Shown: piece after piece, positions 42,022 to 50,203 of the stretch
Layout of the letters: each line of letters opens with the position of its first letter
Numbering within the stretch: position 1 is the stretch's first letter
Source: DASZHJ01 sp035581425
GTDB lineage: Bacteria > Pseudomonadota > Alphaproteobacteria > ATCC43930 > CGMCC-115725
Direction of reading: 5' to 3'
NCBI GenBank assembly: GCA_035581425.1
Contig: DATJVP010000081.1
Coordinates: 1-64,000, forward strand
Length of the DNA: 64,000 nt
Position numbers and translations under genes: made by a program
Notes under the pieces: model-generated
What the model saw: only the letters and a program-made list of their open reading frames with translations
Told to the model about the DNA's origin: nothing
Database searches by the model: none

Positions 42022-43539
42022 TCAGAGCAGGCCCTCGCGCGCCGCGAGCGCCGCCGCCGCCGCGCGCGTCGGCAGGTCGAGCTTGGTGAGGATATTGGCG
42101 ACGTGCCGCTTCACCGTATGCTCGCTGAGGTCGAGCTTTCGCGCGATGCTCGCATTGCTCAACCCCTGCGCGATGAGGCGCAGCACCTCGCGCTCGCGGC
42201 CGCTGAGCCCGGCGAAGGACTTTGCTGTCGGCGAGGGCGCGGGAGCGCGGGCGGGGGCGCCCGGCTCGCCCGCTGCGCGGCGGAGAGCGCCGATATAGCG
42301 CTCGTGAAGCCCAGTCTCCGTGAAATGCGTGCGTCCCTCGAGCCGGCTCTCGATGAGGCCGGGCGCGAGCCGCCTTATCGCCGCCACCGCCTCTCCTGCC
42401 TCCCCGTCCCGCCCCATTTCCGCGAGGCAGGCCGCGAGCAGGATGTAGTGCCCCGCGTAATCGCGATTGATCGTGACGGCGCGCCGCGCGTTCTCGAGGC
42501 AGCGCTGGAGATCGCCGCCCACCCAGGCCGCGAGGCCCAGCGCCCAGTAGCCGATATCGGTCGTGCGATCACTCGGGCTGAGGCGCAGCGAGAGCTCAGC
42601 GTGCCGTGCGGCATCCTCGGCCATGCCGAAGTTCGATTCCTCCCACGAGAGCCAGCGCAGCGTCGTCACGTCGTTTGGATTGAGCTCATGCGCCTGGCGG
42701 AGATTGGCGAGCGACTCCTCGTGCCGCATGCGGCGCATCGCGACGTGGCCGAGGATCGCATAGGCCCAGTGATTGCGCGCGTCGAGCTCGCGCAGGCGCT
42801 GGGCCGCCGCATCGGCGGCAGCCAGGTCCTCCTGCGCTTCGGCATTGAAGTGCCCCATCACGCCGCGCCGGCAATGACCGAAGGCGAGCGCGTAATGCGC
42901 GCGCAGGCAGTGCGGATCGAGCGCCACGGCGCGGCGTGCGAACTCGATCCCCTCGCTGACCGCAGCCCTGTCCTCGGCGGCGATCCCGCGGGAGATCGCG
43001 GCGGCGGCGCGGAGCGCGAGGTCGTAGGCTGCTGGATCGGTATGCGTCGTGCGCTCCGCGCGCTGCTGCTCCGCGAAATGGATCTCGGGCGCGATGCTGC
43101 CGACGATGCGGCGCGCGATTTCTGCCTGGAGGTCGAGCACGTCGCCGAGCTCGCCGTCGTGGCGGTCGGCCCAAATGCGCTCGCCGCTGGCGCCGTCGAC
43201 GAGGCCGACGGAGATGCGGAGGCGCTCGCCGCCGCGGCGGACGCTTCCTTCGAGCACGTACTGCACGCCGAGCTCGCGCGCGACCCGCTTCACGTCGCCC
43301 GCAAAGGGCTCGCAGGCGAAGCTCGAATTGCGCCCGATCACGAAGATGTCGCGGAAGCTCGAGAGCTCCGTGATGATGTCGTCGGTGATGCCGTCGCTGA
43401 GGTAGCGCTGCTCGGGATCGCCGCTGAGATTGGTGAAGGGAAGGACGGCGATCGAAGGGCCGCTGCGCTTGGCGGAGTCGTCCTTGCTGCCGCGCGCCGC
43501 GGCGAGCTCGAAAATCTTCCTCTCCGGCGGCGGCGTCAT
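42022..43539 (-). CDS. TPR-repeat transcriptional regulator with C-terminal LuxR helix-turn-helix
   Basis: The 505-residue product has an N-terminal FlgO/TolB-N-like domain (SIAVLPFTNLSGDPEQRYLSDGI; LGVQYVLEGSVRRGGERLRI; GERIWADRHDG), a central set of TPR helices (AYDLALRAAAAISRG to AGHYILLAACLAEMGRDGEAG) and a C-terminal LuxR-type HTH (LSGREREVLRLIAQGLSNASIARKL; KRHVANILTKLDL). Related proteins usually bear an N-terminal OmpR-type or a cyclase domain; a C-terminal LuxR domain is less common. It has no receiver domain. The ATG at 43539 avoids overlap with gyrB, which ends at 43596. Its target may be the three-gene operon downstream. Confidence 0.8.
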   Translation of the reverse strand: MTPPPERKIFELAAARGSKDDSAKRSGPSIAVLPFTNLSGDPEQRYLSDGITDDIITELSSFRDIFVIGRNSSFACEPFAGDVKRVARELGVQYVLEGSVRRGGERLRISVGLVDGASGERIWADRHDGELGDVLDLQAEIARRIVGSIAPEIHFAEQQRAERTTHTDPAAYDLALRAAAAISRGIAAEDRAAVSEGIEFARRAVALDPHCLRAHYALAFGHCRRGVMGHFNAEAQEDLAAADAAAQRLRELDARNHWAYAILGHVAMRRMRHEESLANLRQAHELNPNDVTTLRWLSWEESNFGMAEDAARHAELSLRLSPSDRTTDIGYWALGLAAWVGGDLQRCLENARRAVTINRDYAGHYILLAACLAEMGRDGEAGEAVAAIRRLAPGLIESRLEGRTHFTETGLHERYIGALRRAAGEPGAPARAPAPSPTAKSFAGLSGREREVLRLIAQGLSNASIARKLDLSEHTVKRHVANILTKLDLPTRAAAAALAAREGLL

Positions 43540-43595
43540 TTCAAACCCAGATAGCTCCTGCCGCCTCGAGGGGAAGGGTGGGGAGGGGCGCGCTC

Positions 43596-46058
43596 TCACA
43601 CATCGAGGTTCGCGACCTCGAGCGCGTTCTGCTGGATGAAGTCGCGGCGCGGCTCCACGCTGTCGCCCATGAGCGTGGAGAAAATCCCCTCCGCCGCATC
43701 CGCATGCGCGACCCTGACCTGGAGAAGCGTGCGCGCATCGGGATCGAGCGTGGTCTCCCAGAGCTGCTCCGGATTCATCTCGCCGAGGCCCTTGTAGCGC
43801 TGCACGTCGCCCTTCTTGGGTCCGAGCTCCATCACGGCCTCGACGAGCGCCGCCGGCCCGGAGACCGGGAACTCCCGTTCCTTGGCGACGAGCTTGCCGG
43901 GCTTCAAATAGGTCTCCTGCAGCTCGGCCGCGCGCTCGTCGAGGCGGCGCGCCTCGGCGCTGCGGATCAGATCCGCGTCGAGCGGGTGGCGCTCGGTGAC
44001 GCCGAGCCGCGTGCGCGCGAAGAGGAAGCCGTTTCCCGGCACCGCCTCGCCCTGCCAGCCGCGCTCGGTCTCATGTGCGAGGTGGTCGAGGCGTTGCGCC
44101 ACGTAGCGCGCGGTGACTCGCGCTTTCTCTTGATCCTGCAGCAGCATCGGCGTGAGCGCCCCGGAGATCGCAGCCTGCTCCACGACTTCGAGGCTCCCGG
44201 CCTTGCGCGCCATGGGCTCGAGCCAATGGCGATAGAGCCGCGCGCGCTCCACGAGGTCGCGAAGATCGTTCCCGCCGCGCTGCACGCCGTTGTGCTGATG
44301 GAAGATCGCGTCCCGCAATCCCGCGCCGATGCGGTATTCCTCGAGCGCGGGGTCGTCCTTGAGATAGACCGCCTTCCCGGAGCCGCGCTTCACCTGATAG
44401 AGCGGCGGCTGCGCGATGTAGAGATATCCCTTGTCGATCAGGGGCCGCATCTGCCGGAAGAAGAATGTGAGGAGCAGCGTGCGAATGTGGCTTCCGTCGA
44501 CGTCGGCATCCGTCATGATGATAATGCGGTGATAGCGGGCCTTGCCGGGATCGAAATCCTCGGTGCCGATACCGGTGCCGAGGGCGGCGATCAGCGTCCC
44601 GATCTCGGCCGAGCTCAGCATCTTGTCGAAGCGGGCGCGCTCGACGTTGAGGATTTTGCCCTTGAGCGGCAGGATCGCCTGGAAGCGTCGGTTGCGGCCT
44701 TGCTTTGCAGAGCCGCCGGCGCTGTCGCCCTCGACGATGAAGAGCTCGGATAGCGCGGGGTCGCGCTCCTGGCAGTCTGCAAGCTTCCCCGGCAGGCTTG
44801 CGATATCGAGCGCCCCCTTGCGGCGCGTCAAGTCGCGGGCCTTGCGCGCGGCCTCGCGCGCGACCGCGGCCTCCACGACCTTGCCCACGACCTTCTTCGC
44901 CTCGGCCGGATGCTGCTCGAACCACTGCTGTAGCTTGTCGCCCGCGACGCCCTCGACGATGGGGCGCACTTCCGAGGAGACGAGCTTGTCCTTGGTCTGA
45001 GAGGAGAACTTCGGGTCCGGCACCTTGACCGAGAGAATGCAGGTCAGGCCCTCGCGCATGTCCTCGCCGGTGAGCTGAATCTTTTCCTTCTTCGCGATGC
45101 CGCTCTCGACGGCATAGTTGTTGACCGTGCGCGTGAGCGCAGCGCGGAAGCCCGCGAGATGCGTGCCGCCGTCTCGCTGGGGGATGTTGTTGGTGAAGCA
45201 CAGCATCGTCTCGTGGTAGCTGTCGGTCCACTCCATCGCGACCTCGACCGTAAGGCCATCGCGCTCTCCGACGATCGCGATCGGCGCCCCGTGCAGCGAC
45301 TGCTTGGAGCGGTCGAGATATTTGACGAAGGCCTCGAGCCCGCCGTCGTAGTGCATGGTGACGGATTTGGGCTCGACGCCGCGCGCGTCCGTCAGCGTCA
45401 GCGTCACGCCGGAATTGAGGAAGGCGAGCTCGCGGAGCCGATGCTCCAGCGTCGCGAAATCGAACTCGGTCTTGCTGAAGGTCCTGGTGCTCGGGAGGAA
45501 GGTGATCTCCGTGCCGGTCTTGGCGACGGATTCGCCGGTCGCCGCGAGCGGCGCCTCGGGCTCACCGTCGCGGAAGCGTATGAAATACTCCTTCCCGTCG
45601 CGGAAGACGCGGAGCTCGAGCTTCGCCGAGAGCGCGTTCACGACGGAGACGCCGACGCCATGCAATCCGCCGGAGACCTTGTAGGCGTTCTGGTCGAATT
45701 TCCCGCCGGCATGGAGCTGGGTCATGATGACCTCGGCGGCGGAGACACCCTCCTCCTGGTGGATGTCGACGGGGATGCCGCGGCCGTTGTCGGTAACGGT
45801 GCAGGAGCCGTCGCCGTTGAGGGTCACGGTGATGGTGTCGCAATAGCCGGCGAGCGCCTCGTCGATCGCGTTGTCGACGACCTCGTAGACCATGTGGTGG
45901 AGGCCCGAGCCGTCGTCCGTGTCGCCGATGTACATGCCGGGGCGCTTGCGCACGGCATCGAGCCCGCGCAGGACCTTGATCGATTCGGCGTTGTATTCCT
46001 CGGCGCCGGAAGCGCCATTCGCCCCATTGCCGTTGCCTTGCGGCACGAGATCAGCCAT
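43596..46058 (-). CDS. gyrB: DNA gyrase subunit B
   Basis: GyrB is the ATPase subunit that powers negative supercoiling. The product of 820 residues has the GHKL ATPase (RKRPGMYIGDT, EVVDNAIDEALAG, DNGRGIPVDIH, GGLHGVGVSVVNALS), a transducer domain and a TOPRIM domain (ELFIVEGDSAGGSAKQGRNR; IIIMTDADVDGSHIRTLLL), then the C-terminal tail QRYKGLGEMNPEQLWETTLDP. The first 20 residues are a low-complexity Gly/Asn/Ala run. It follows recF by 26 bases on the same strand, the usual dnaN-recF-gyrB block. Confidence 0.98.
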   Translation of the reverse strand: MADLVPQGNGNGANGASGAEEYNAESIKVLRGLDAVRKRPGMYIGDTDDGSGLHHMVYEVVDNAIDEALAGYCDTITVTLNGDGSCTVTDNGRGIPVDIHQEEGVSAAEVIMTQLHAGGKFDQNAYKVSGGLHGVGVSVVNALSAKLELRVFRDGKEYFIRFRDGEPEAPLAATGESVAKTGTEITFLPSTRTFSKTEFDFATLEHRLRELAFLNSGVTLTLTDARGVEPKSVTMHYDGGLEAFVKYLDRSKQSLHGAPIAIVGERDGLTVEVAMEWTDSYHETMLCFTNNIPQRDGGTHLAGFRAALTRTVNNYAVESGIAKKEKIQLTGEDMREGLTCILSVKVPDPKFSSQTKDKLVSSEVRPIVEGVAGDKLQQWFEQHPAEAKKVVGKVVEAAVAREAARKARDLTRRKGALDIASLPGKLADCQERDPALSELFIVEGDSAGGSAKQGRNRRFQAILPLKGKILNVERARFDKMLSSAEIGTLIAALGTGIGTEDFDPGKARYHRIIIMTDADVDGSHIRTLLLTFFFRQMRPLIDKGYLYIAQPPLYQVKRGSGKAVYLKDDPALEEYRIGAGLRDAIFHQHNGVQRGGNDLRDLVERARLYRHWLEPMARKAGSLEVVEQAAISGALTPMLLQDQEKARVTARYVAQRLDHLAHETERGWQGEAVPGNGFLFARTRLGVTERHPLDADLIRSAEARRLDERAAELQETYLKPGKLVAKEREFPVSGPAALVEAVMELGPKKGDVQRYKGLGEMNPEQLWETTLDPDARTLLQVRVAHADAAEGIFSTLMGDSVEPRRDFIQQNALEVANLDV

Positions 46059-46084
46059 CGCTCAGCAATCCCTTTAAAAGCTGT

Positions 46085-47290
46085 TCAAGCCGCCGCCAGC
46101 ATTGCCTCGGCGACGGCGAAAAATTGCGCGCGCCCGCGCAGCCCCTCGAAAAGCTCGGCATCGGTGCCGGTGAGCCAAGCCTGCGCGCCGAGTGCCGCGA
46201 GCTCCGCAAAGAGCGCCGCCCGCCGCGCGGGGTCGAGATGCGCCGCGACTTCGTCGAGGAGCAGGAGCGGCGCACGTCCGCGGAGCGTCGCCTGCAGCCG
46301 CGCATGCGCGAGGACGATCGCGATCAGCAGCGCCTTCTGCTCGCCGGTCGAGCCTTCGGCGGCCGGCATGCCCGTCCCCGCATGCCGCACGCGAAGGTCG
46401 CTCCGATGCGGGCCGAGCGCCGTGGTGCCGCTTTCGGCGTCCTGGCGGCGCAGTGCCTCGAGCCGCGCGCGCAGCCGATCCTCGACCGCGAGCGCGGGGT
46501 CGCTTTCGAGCATCTGATCGACCTCACCGACGAGCGCGAGCCGCGCCGCCGGAAAGGGGCCCACGGCCTCGGCGCAAGCGCGATCGAGCCGCAGCACCGC
46601 CTCGCGCCGCGCCGCCGCGACAGCGACGCCCGTCGCCGCCATAGTCTCCTCGAGCGCCGCAAGCCAGCTCCGGTCGATCGGCCCGTCGCGCAGGAGCCGC
46701 GCCCGCTCGCGCATTGCCTGCTCGTAGGCACCGAGGCGCTGGGCGTGCTCGGCGTCGAAGCCGTAGACGAGCCGGTCGAGGAAGCGTCGCCGTGGCGAGC
46801 CGCCCTCGACGAAGAGCCGGTCCATCGCCGGCACCAGCCAGACGAGACCCAGGTGGAGCGCGAGCGCCGCTTGGCTCCGCTGCGCCTCGCCGTCGAGGGT
46901 GAGGAGGCGTCGCTCGCTGCCCTCGGCGGAATCGCGGCCGGTGCCGATCTCGAGGGTCCCCTCCGGCGTCTCGAGGCTCGCATGCACCGCCCAGGCGCCG
47001 CCGAGGGGGCCTTCGAGCGCTCCATCAGGGCCCCGCCGCCGACGGTCGATCTCCCCAAGCCGCGCCCGCCGCAAGCCGCGCCCGGGCGCCAGGAACGAGA
47101 GCGCCTCCAGCAGGTTCGTCTTGCCCGCGCCATTCGGTCCGTGCAGCACCACCGGCGCCGCCGCAAGCGCCAGCCGCGCCGCGCCATAGCCGCGGAAATC
47201 CGTCAGCATCAGCCGCCGAACGGCCACCGTGCGCGCGGGCGCGGCGCACACCCCTCGGTCCTCGGCAAGGGCAGTGAGATTGGCGGTCAT
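46085..47290 (-). CDS. recF: DNA replication and repair protein RecF
   Basis: RecF is an ABC/SMC-like ATPase that helps load RecA at gaps. The 401-residue product has Walker A LHGPNGAGKTNLLEAL (residues 49-64), a signature-like GSTGEQKALLIAIVLAHAR and Walker B PLLLLDEVAAHLDPARR. The first 24 residues are an extension before the usual start (TVAVRRLMLTDFRGYGAARL). It lies 164 bases after dnaN, with a dispersed repeat between, and 26 bases before gyrB. The order is the bacterial norm. Confidence 0.95.
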   Translation of the reverse strand: MTANLTALAEDRGVCAAPARTVAVRRLMLTDFRGYGAARLALAAAPVVLHGPNGAGKTNLLEALSFLAPGRGLRRARLGEIDRRRRGPDGALEGPLGGAWAVHASLETPEGTLEIGTGRDSAEGSERRLLTLDGEAQRSQAALALHLGLVWLVPAMDRLFVEGGSPRRRFLDRLVYGFDAEHAQRLGAYEQAMRERARLLRDGPIDRSWLAALEETMAATGVAVAAARREAVLRLDRACAEAVGPFPAARLALVGEVDQMLESDPALAVEDRLRARLEALRRQDAESGTTALGPHRSDLRVRHAGTGMPAAEGSTGEQKALLIAIVLAHARLQATLRGRAPLLLLDEVAAHLDPARRAALFAELAALGAQAWLTGTDAELFEGLRGRAQFFAVAEAMLAAA

Positions 47291-47340
47291 GCCGACACGG
47301 TCGCAGTGATTCGGTTAGCCGCTGCGCGAGCAGCCCGCGT

Positions 47341-47380
47341 CCTTCGAGACGCGCGCTCCCGCGCGCTCCTCAAGATGAGG
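47341..47380. repeat. Dispersed alphaproteobacterial hairpin repeat between dnaN and recF
   Basis: The element starts CCTTCGAGACGCGCGC and ends CTCCTCAAGATGAGG, with a central GCGCGC-TCCC-GCGCGC stem. This wording belongs to a repeat found many times between genes in Alphaproteobacteria. Confidence 0.6.
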
Positions 47381-47454
47381 AATACTGAGGATGGCATTAT
47401 GAAAAGTCCGGCCCCCCAGCCAATGTCGACACCGCGGGATGCTCTCATCGCTGC

Positions 47455-48573
47455 TCAGACCCGCATCGGCATCAGCACGTAGAGGGCGCTGCCGTCGGCG
47501 CTGTCGCGCACGAGGGTCGGCGAGGCCGCATCCGCGATCGCAAAGCGCGCGCCCTCGCCTTCGATCTGCTCGGCGATGTCGAGGAGATAGCGCGCGTTGA
47601 ATCCGATCTCGATGGGCGAGGCGCCATAGCGCACCTCGAGCTCCTCGCTGGCGGTCCCGTTCTCCGGGCTCGTCGCCGAAAGCGTGAGATTGCCGCGCTC
47701 GACCGAGAGCTTCACCGCGCGGCTCTTCTCGGTGGAGATCGTGGAGACGCGGTCGACCGCCTCCGCGAACTCCTTGCGGTTCACCTCCAGCACCTTGTCG
47801 TTCCCCGTGGGGATCACGCGGTCGTAGTCCGGGAAAGTGCCGTCGATGAGCTTCGAGGTGAGCAGGGTCTCTCCCAGCACGAAGCGGATTTTGGTGTCCG
47901 AGAGAGAGAGCGTCGCGTCCTCCGCGGTCTCGTCGAGGAGCTTGCGCAGCTCCGTCACGGTCTTGCGCGGGACGATGACGCCGGGCATGCCGGAGGCGCC
48001 TTCGGGAAGCGGAATTTCCATCCGCGCGAGACGGTGCCCGTCCGTCGCAACCGCCCGCAGCATTGCGACCCCATCGCTCTTCGCCGCGTGCAGGTAGATG
48101 CCGTTCAGGTAGTAGCGGGTCTCCTCGGTCGAGATCGCAAAGCGCGTGCGGTCGATGAGGCGCTTCAGGTCGCCCGCTCCGAGCGTGAAGGCGTAGGGGA
48201 GATCGCCGCTCGCCATCAGCGGATAATCCTCGGGGGGGAGGCAGGCGAGCGAGAAGACCGAGCGCCCCGCGCGCACGCTCATCTGTCCCTTGTCTCCGGT
48301 CGCCGCAAGCTCGACCTGCGCGCCTTCCGGAAGCTTGCGCACGATGTCGTAGAGCGTATGTGCGGGCGCCGTGGTGGTGCCGCCCGCCGCCACCTGCGCC
48401 GGCACCGACTCCACGATCTCGAGGTCCATGTCCGTGGCGCTAAGGGCGAGCTTGCCGTCGCCCGCGCGCAGCAGGACGTTGGAGAGGATCGCGATGGTGT
48501 TGCGCCGCTCGACCACGCTCTGCACGTGGCCCAAGGCGCGAAGCAGCTGGGCGCGCTCTATGGTCAGTTTCAT
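47455..48573 (-). CDS. dnaN: DNA polymerase III sliding clamp (beta subunit)
   Basis: DnaN is the ring clamp that holds polymerase III on DNA. The 372-residue product shows the three clamp repeats, starting MKLTIERAQLLRALGHVQSVVERRNTIAILSNVLL, then LSLSDTKIRFVLGETLLTSKLIDGTFPDY in the middle and a C-terminal ALYVLMPMRV, the usual MPMR ending. The frame opens 37 codons upstream but the ATG at 48573 is the conserved start. It is not next to dnaA here; dnaA lies about 9 kb away. Confidence 0.97.
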   Translation of the reverse strand: MKLTIERAQLLRALGHVQSVVERRNTIAILSNVLLRAGDGKLALSATDMDLEIVESVPAQVAAGGTTTAPAHTLYDIVRKLPEGAQVELAATGDKGQMSVRAGRSVFSLACLPPEDYPLMASGDLPYAFTLGAGDLKRLIDRTRFAISTEETRYYLNGIYLHAAKSDGVAMLRAVATDGHRLARMEIPLPEGASGMPGVIVPRKTVTELRKLLDETAEDATLSLSDTKIRFVLGETLLTSKLIDGTFPDYDRVIPTGNDKVLEVNRKEFAEAVDRVSTISTEKSRAVKLSVERGNLTLSATSPENGTASEELEVRYGASPIEIGFNARYLLDIAEQIEGEGARFAIADAASPTLVRDSADGSALYVLMPMRV

Positions 48574-48674
48574 GGTTGGTGGCGTTGCCTTGTTTTTCGG
48601 ATTTTGGGCTCTTCCCTGGGCATCGATTCCAGCCCCGCGCAGCCGCCGGTCCGGGCCCGCGCGGGGAGTCGTAA

Positions 48675-48703
48675 AGTATAGCACAAACCCATGAATCGCC
48701 TAA
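48675..48703 (-). promoter_or_regulatory. Candidate dnaN promoter
   Basis: On the minus strand TTAGGC (48703-48698) and TATACT (48680-48675) are 17 bases apart. The -10 element matches the consensus at five of six places; the -35 is weak. Transcription would begin about 100 bases before the dnaN ATG. Confidence 0.4.
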
Positions 48704-48789
48704 CCTTTTCGGGTCAGGTGGGGGTTTCAAACCCGCTTGGATTTCAAGGGCTTGGAGCGGCGCGTAGAGCGCGCGTTTCGGCGCTGCGC

Positions 48790-48832
48790 AAAAAGCGCGA
48801 AGGGCCCCGCCGGAGGGGATGGCGAGGCCCTT
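48790..48832 (-). terminator. Intrinsic terminator after the single-domain response regulator
   Basis: On the minus strand AAGGGCCTCGCC pairs with GGCGGGGCCCTT (12 pairs, one wobble) around a nine-base loop. Five T residues follow after five bases. It lies 115 bases beyond the response-regulator stop and before the dnaN promoter, separating the two units. Confidence 0.7.
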
Positions 48833-48902
48833 CTCCTCGATACGGAGACTTGGACCGACGTCGGGGGGAGCTTGACTCCGGCGGTCTCCGCATCTCGGCT
48901 CG

Positions 48903-48924
48903 CGCGGCGCCCTTGGGCGCCGCG
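48903..48924. repeat. GC-rich inverted repeat
   Basis: CGCGGCGCCC (48903-48912) and GGGCGCCGCG (48915-48924) are perfect arms with a two-base centre, 22 bases after the response-regulator gene. It may act with the terminator or be an operator. Confidence 0.4.
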
Positions 48925-48946
48925 TTGGTTCATCGGCGGATGGCGC

Positions 48947-49321
48947 TCAGGCGCCGGTGCCGATCGCCTCGCGAAGCGCCGTCAGGAAGGCCGAGGCGTC
49001 GATCGGCTTGCTCAACACCGCCTTGGCGCCGAGCACGGTCATCGCCTTGCGGCAGGGATCGTTCTCCTGCTCGACCTCGCCCGTGACCCCGATCACCGGG
49101 AGCGTCGGCACGCGCTTGCGCACCGCGCGAATGGTCTCGATCCCGTCCGCCATCGGCATGAAGAGATCGGTGACGACGGCGTCGAAGGGCTCCGACTGCA
49201 CCGCGGTCTCGACCATGCTTCCGTTCGTCAGCGTGCGGACTTGGTAGCCCGCCCGCATCAGGAGCGCTGCGAGATAGTCCCGAAAGATTTCGTCGTCGTC
49301 GATAAGGAGAATTTTCTGCAT
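48947..49321 (-). CDS. Single-domain response regulator (CheY/DivK-like)
   Basis: The 124-residue product is a lone receiver domain: acidic pair in LLIDDDEIF, phospho-acceptor D52 in VVTDLFMPMADG, the switch Thr in VTGE and Lys in VLSKPIDASAF. There is no output domain, so it should act by protein contact or as a phosphate shuttle, as DivK and CpdR do. The ATG at 49321 gives the normal receiver start; the open frame is longer. It follows ctrA by 28 bases on the same strand and may share its transcript, which makes a link with the CtrA pathway likely but unproven. Confidence 0.88.
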   Translation of the reverse strand: MQKILLIDDDEIFRDYLAALLMRAGYQVRTLTNGSMVETAVQSEPFDAVVTDLFMPMADGIETIRAVRKRVPTLPVIGVTGEVEQENDPCRKAMTVLGAKAVLSKPIDASAFLTALREAIGTGA

Positions 49322-49349
49322 AAACTCGCTCGAAGACGATGGGTTCGAA

Positions 49350-50084
49350 TCAGGCCTCGGCGGCGGCGGCCCCCGCGTTGACGGGTTGCACCGGCGCCTC
49401 GGCCTCTGGCGCGGGATCGCGCAGCACATAGCCCCGGCCCCAAACGGTCAGGATGTAGCTGTCTTGGCCGAGCGCCTGAGCGAGCTTCTTGCGCAGCTTG
49501 CAGATGAAGACGTCGATGATCTTGAGCTCGGGCTCGTCGCGCCCGCCATAGAGATGGTTGAGGAACATCTCCTTGGTAAGCGTCGTCCCCTTGCGCAGCG
49601 CCAGAAGCTCGAGGATGCCGTATTCCTTGCCGGTGATGTTGACGCGCTTGCCGTCGACCTCGACCGTGCGGCTGTCGAAATTGACGGTCATGCGCCCCGT
49701 GCGGATCGCGGACTCCGAATGGCCCTTGGAGCGGCGGACGATCGCATGCATGCGTGCGATGAGCTCGCGCCGGTCGAAAGGCTTCGTGATGAAGTCGTCG
49801 GCGCCGATACCCAGCGCCTTCAGCTTGTGGTCGAGCTGGCTCAGGCCGGAGAGGATCATGATGGGCGTGCGGACCCTGGCTGCGCGCAGCCGCCGCAGCA
49901 CCTCGTAGCCGTCCATGTCCGGCAGCATCAGGTCGAGGATGATGAGGTCGTAGTCATAGAGCTTGCCGATCTCGAGTCCGTCCTCACCGAGATCGGTGAT
50001 GTCGACAACGACATTCTCGGCCCGAAGGATCATTTCGATCCCGGCAGCGGTTGCGGAATGATCCTCGACGAGTAGTACACGCAT
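49350..50084 (-). CDS. ctrA: Cell cycle response regulator CtrA
   Basis: CtrA is the master regulator of cell cycle and polar development in Alphaproteobacteria. The product of 244 residues starts MRVLLVEDHSATAAGIEMIL, with phospho-acceptor D51 in LIILDLMLPDMDGYEV and the loop DDFITKPFDRRELIARMHAI. The OmpR-type output domain ITGKEYGILELLALRKGTTLTKEMFLNHLYGGRDEPELKIIDVFICKLRKKL is diagnostic. An Ala/Pro-rich tail of about 20 residues follows, lacking the double-Ala degradation end in exact form (AAAAEA). The ATG at 50084 is the conserved start; the frame is open for 37 codons before it. Confidence 0.96.
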   Translation of the reverse strand: MRVLLVEDHSATAAGIEMILRAENVVVDITDLGEDGLEIGKLYDYDLIILDLMLPDMDGYEVLRRLRAARVRTPIMILSGLSQLDHKLKALGIGADDFITKPFDRRELIARMHAIVRRSKGHSESAIRTGRMTVNFDSRTVEVDGKRVNITGKEYGILELLALRKGTTLTKEMFLNHLYGGRDEPELKIIDVFICKLRKKLAQALGQDSYILTVWGRGYVLRDPAPEAEAPVQPVNAGAAAAEA

Positions 50085-50203
50085 TTCGACACCTGATGAT
50101 TGCCCTAATAGAGACGGGCAAAAATTAGGCCGTGCGGGCGCCGCGTCCGGGGAGGCGTCGGTATGGGGCGCAGTCGCGTCGGTATTGGACCCCATACTTT
50201 AGG

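Larger units (their letters stand above)
48574..48946. other. Intergenic region upstream of dnaN
   Basis: These 373 bases hold no credible gene. They contain a candidate dnaN promoter (48675-48703), a terminator for the response-regulator transcript (48790-48832) and a near-perfect palindrome (48903-48924). I see no DnaA-box cluster that would mark an origin. Confidence 0.7.

Noticed and set aside
49350..50195. Longer CtrA start at 50195
   Set aside because: The added 37 residues are low-complexity and unlike any CtrA; MRVLLVEDHS is the conserved start.
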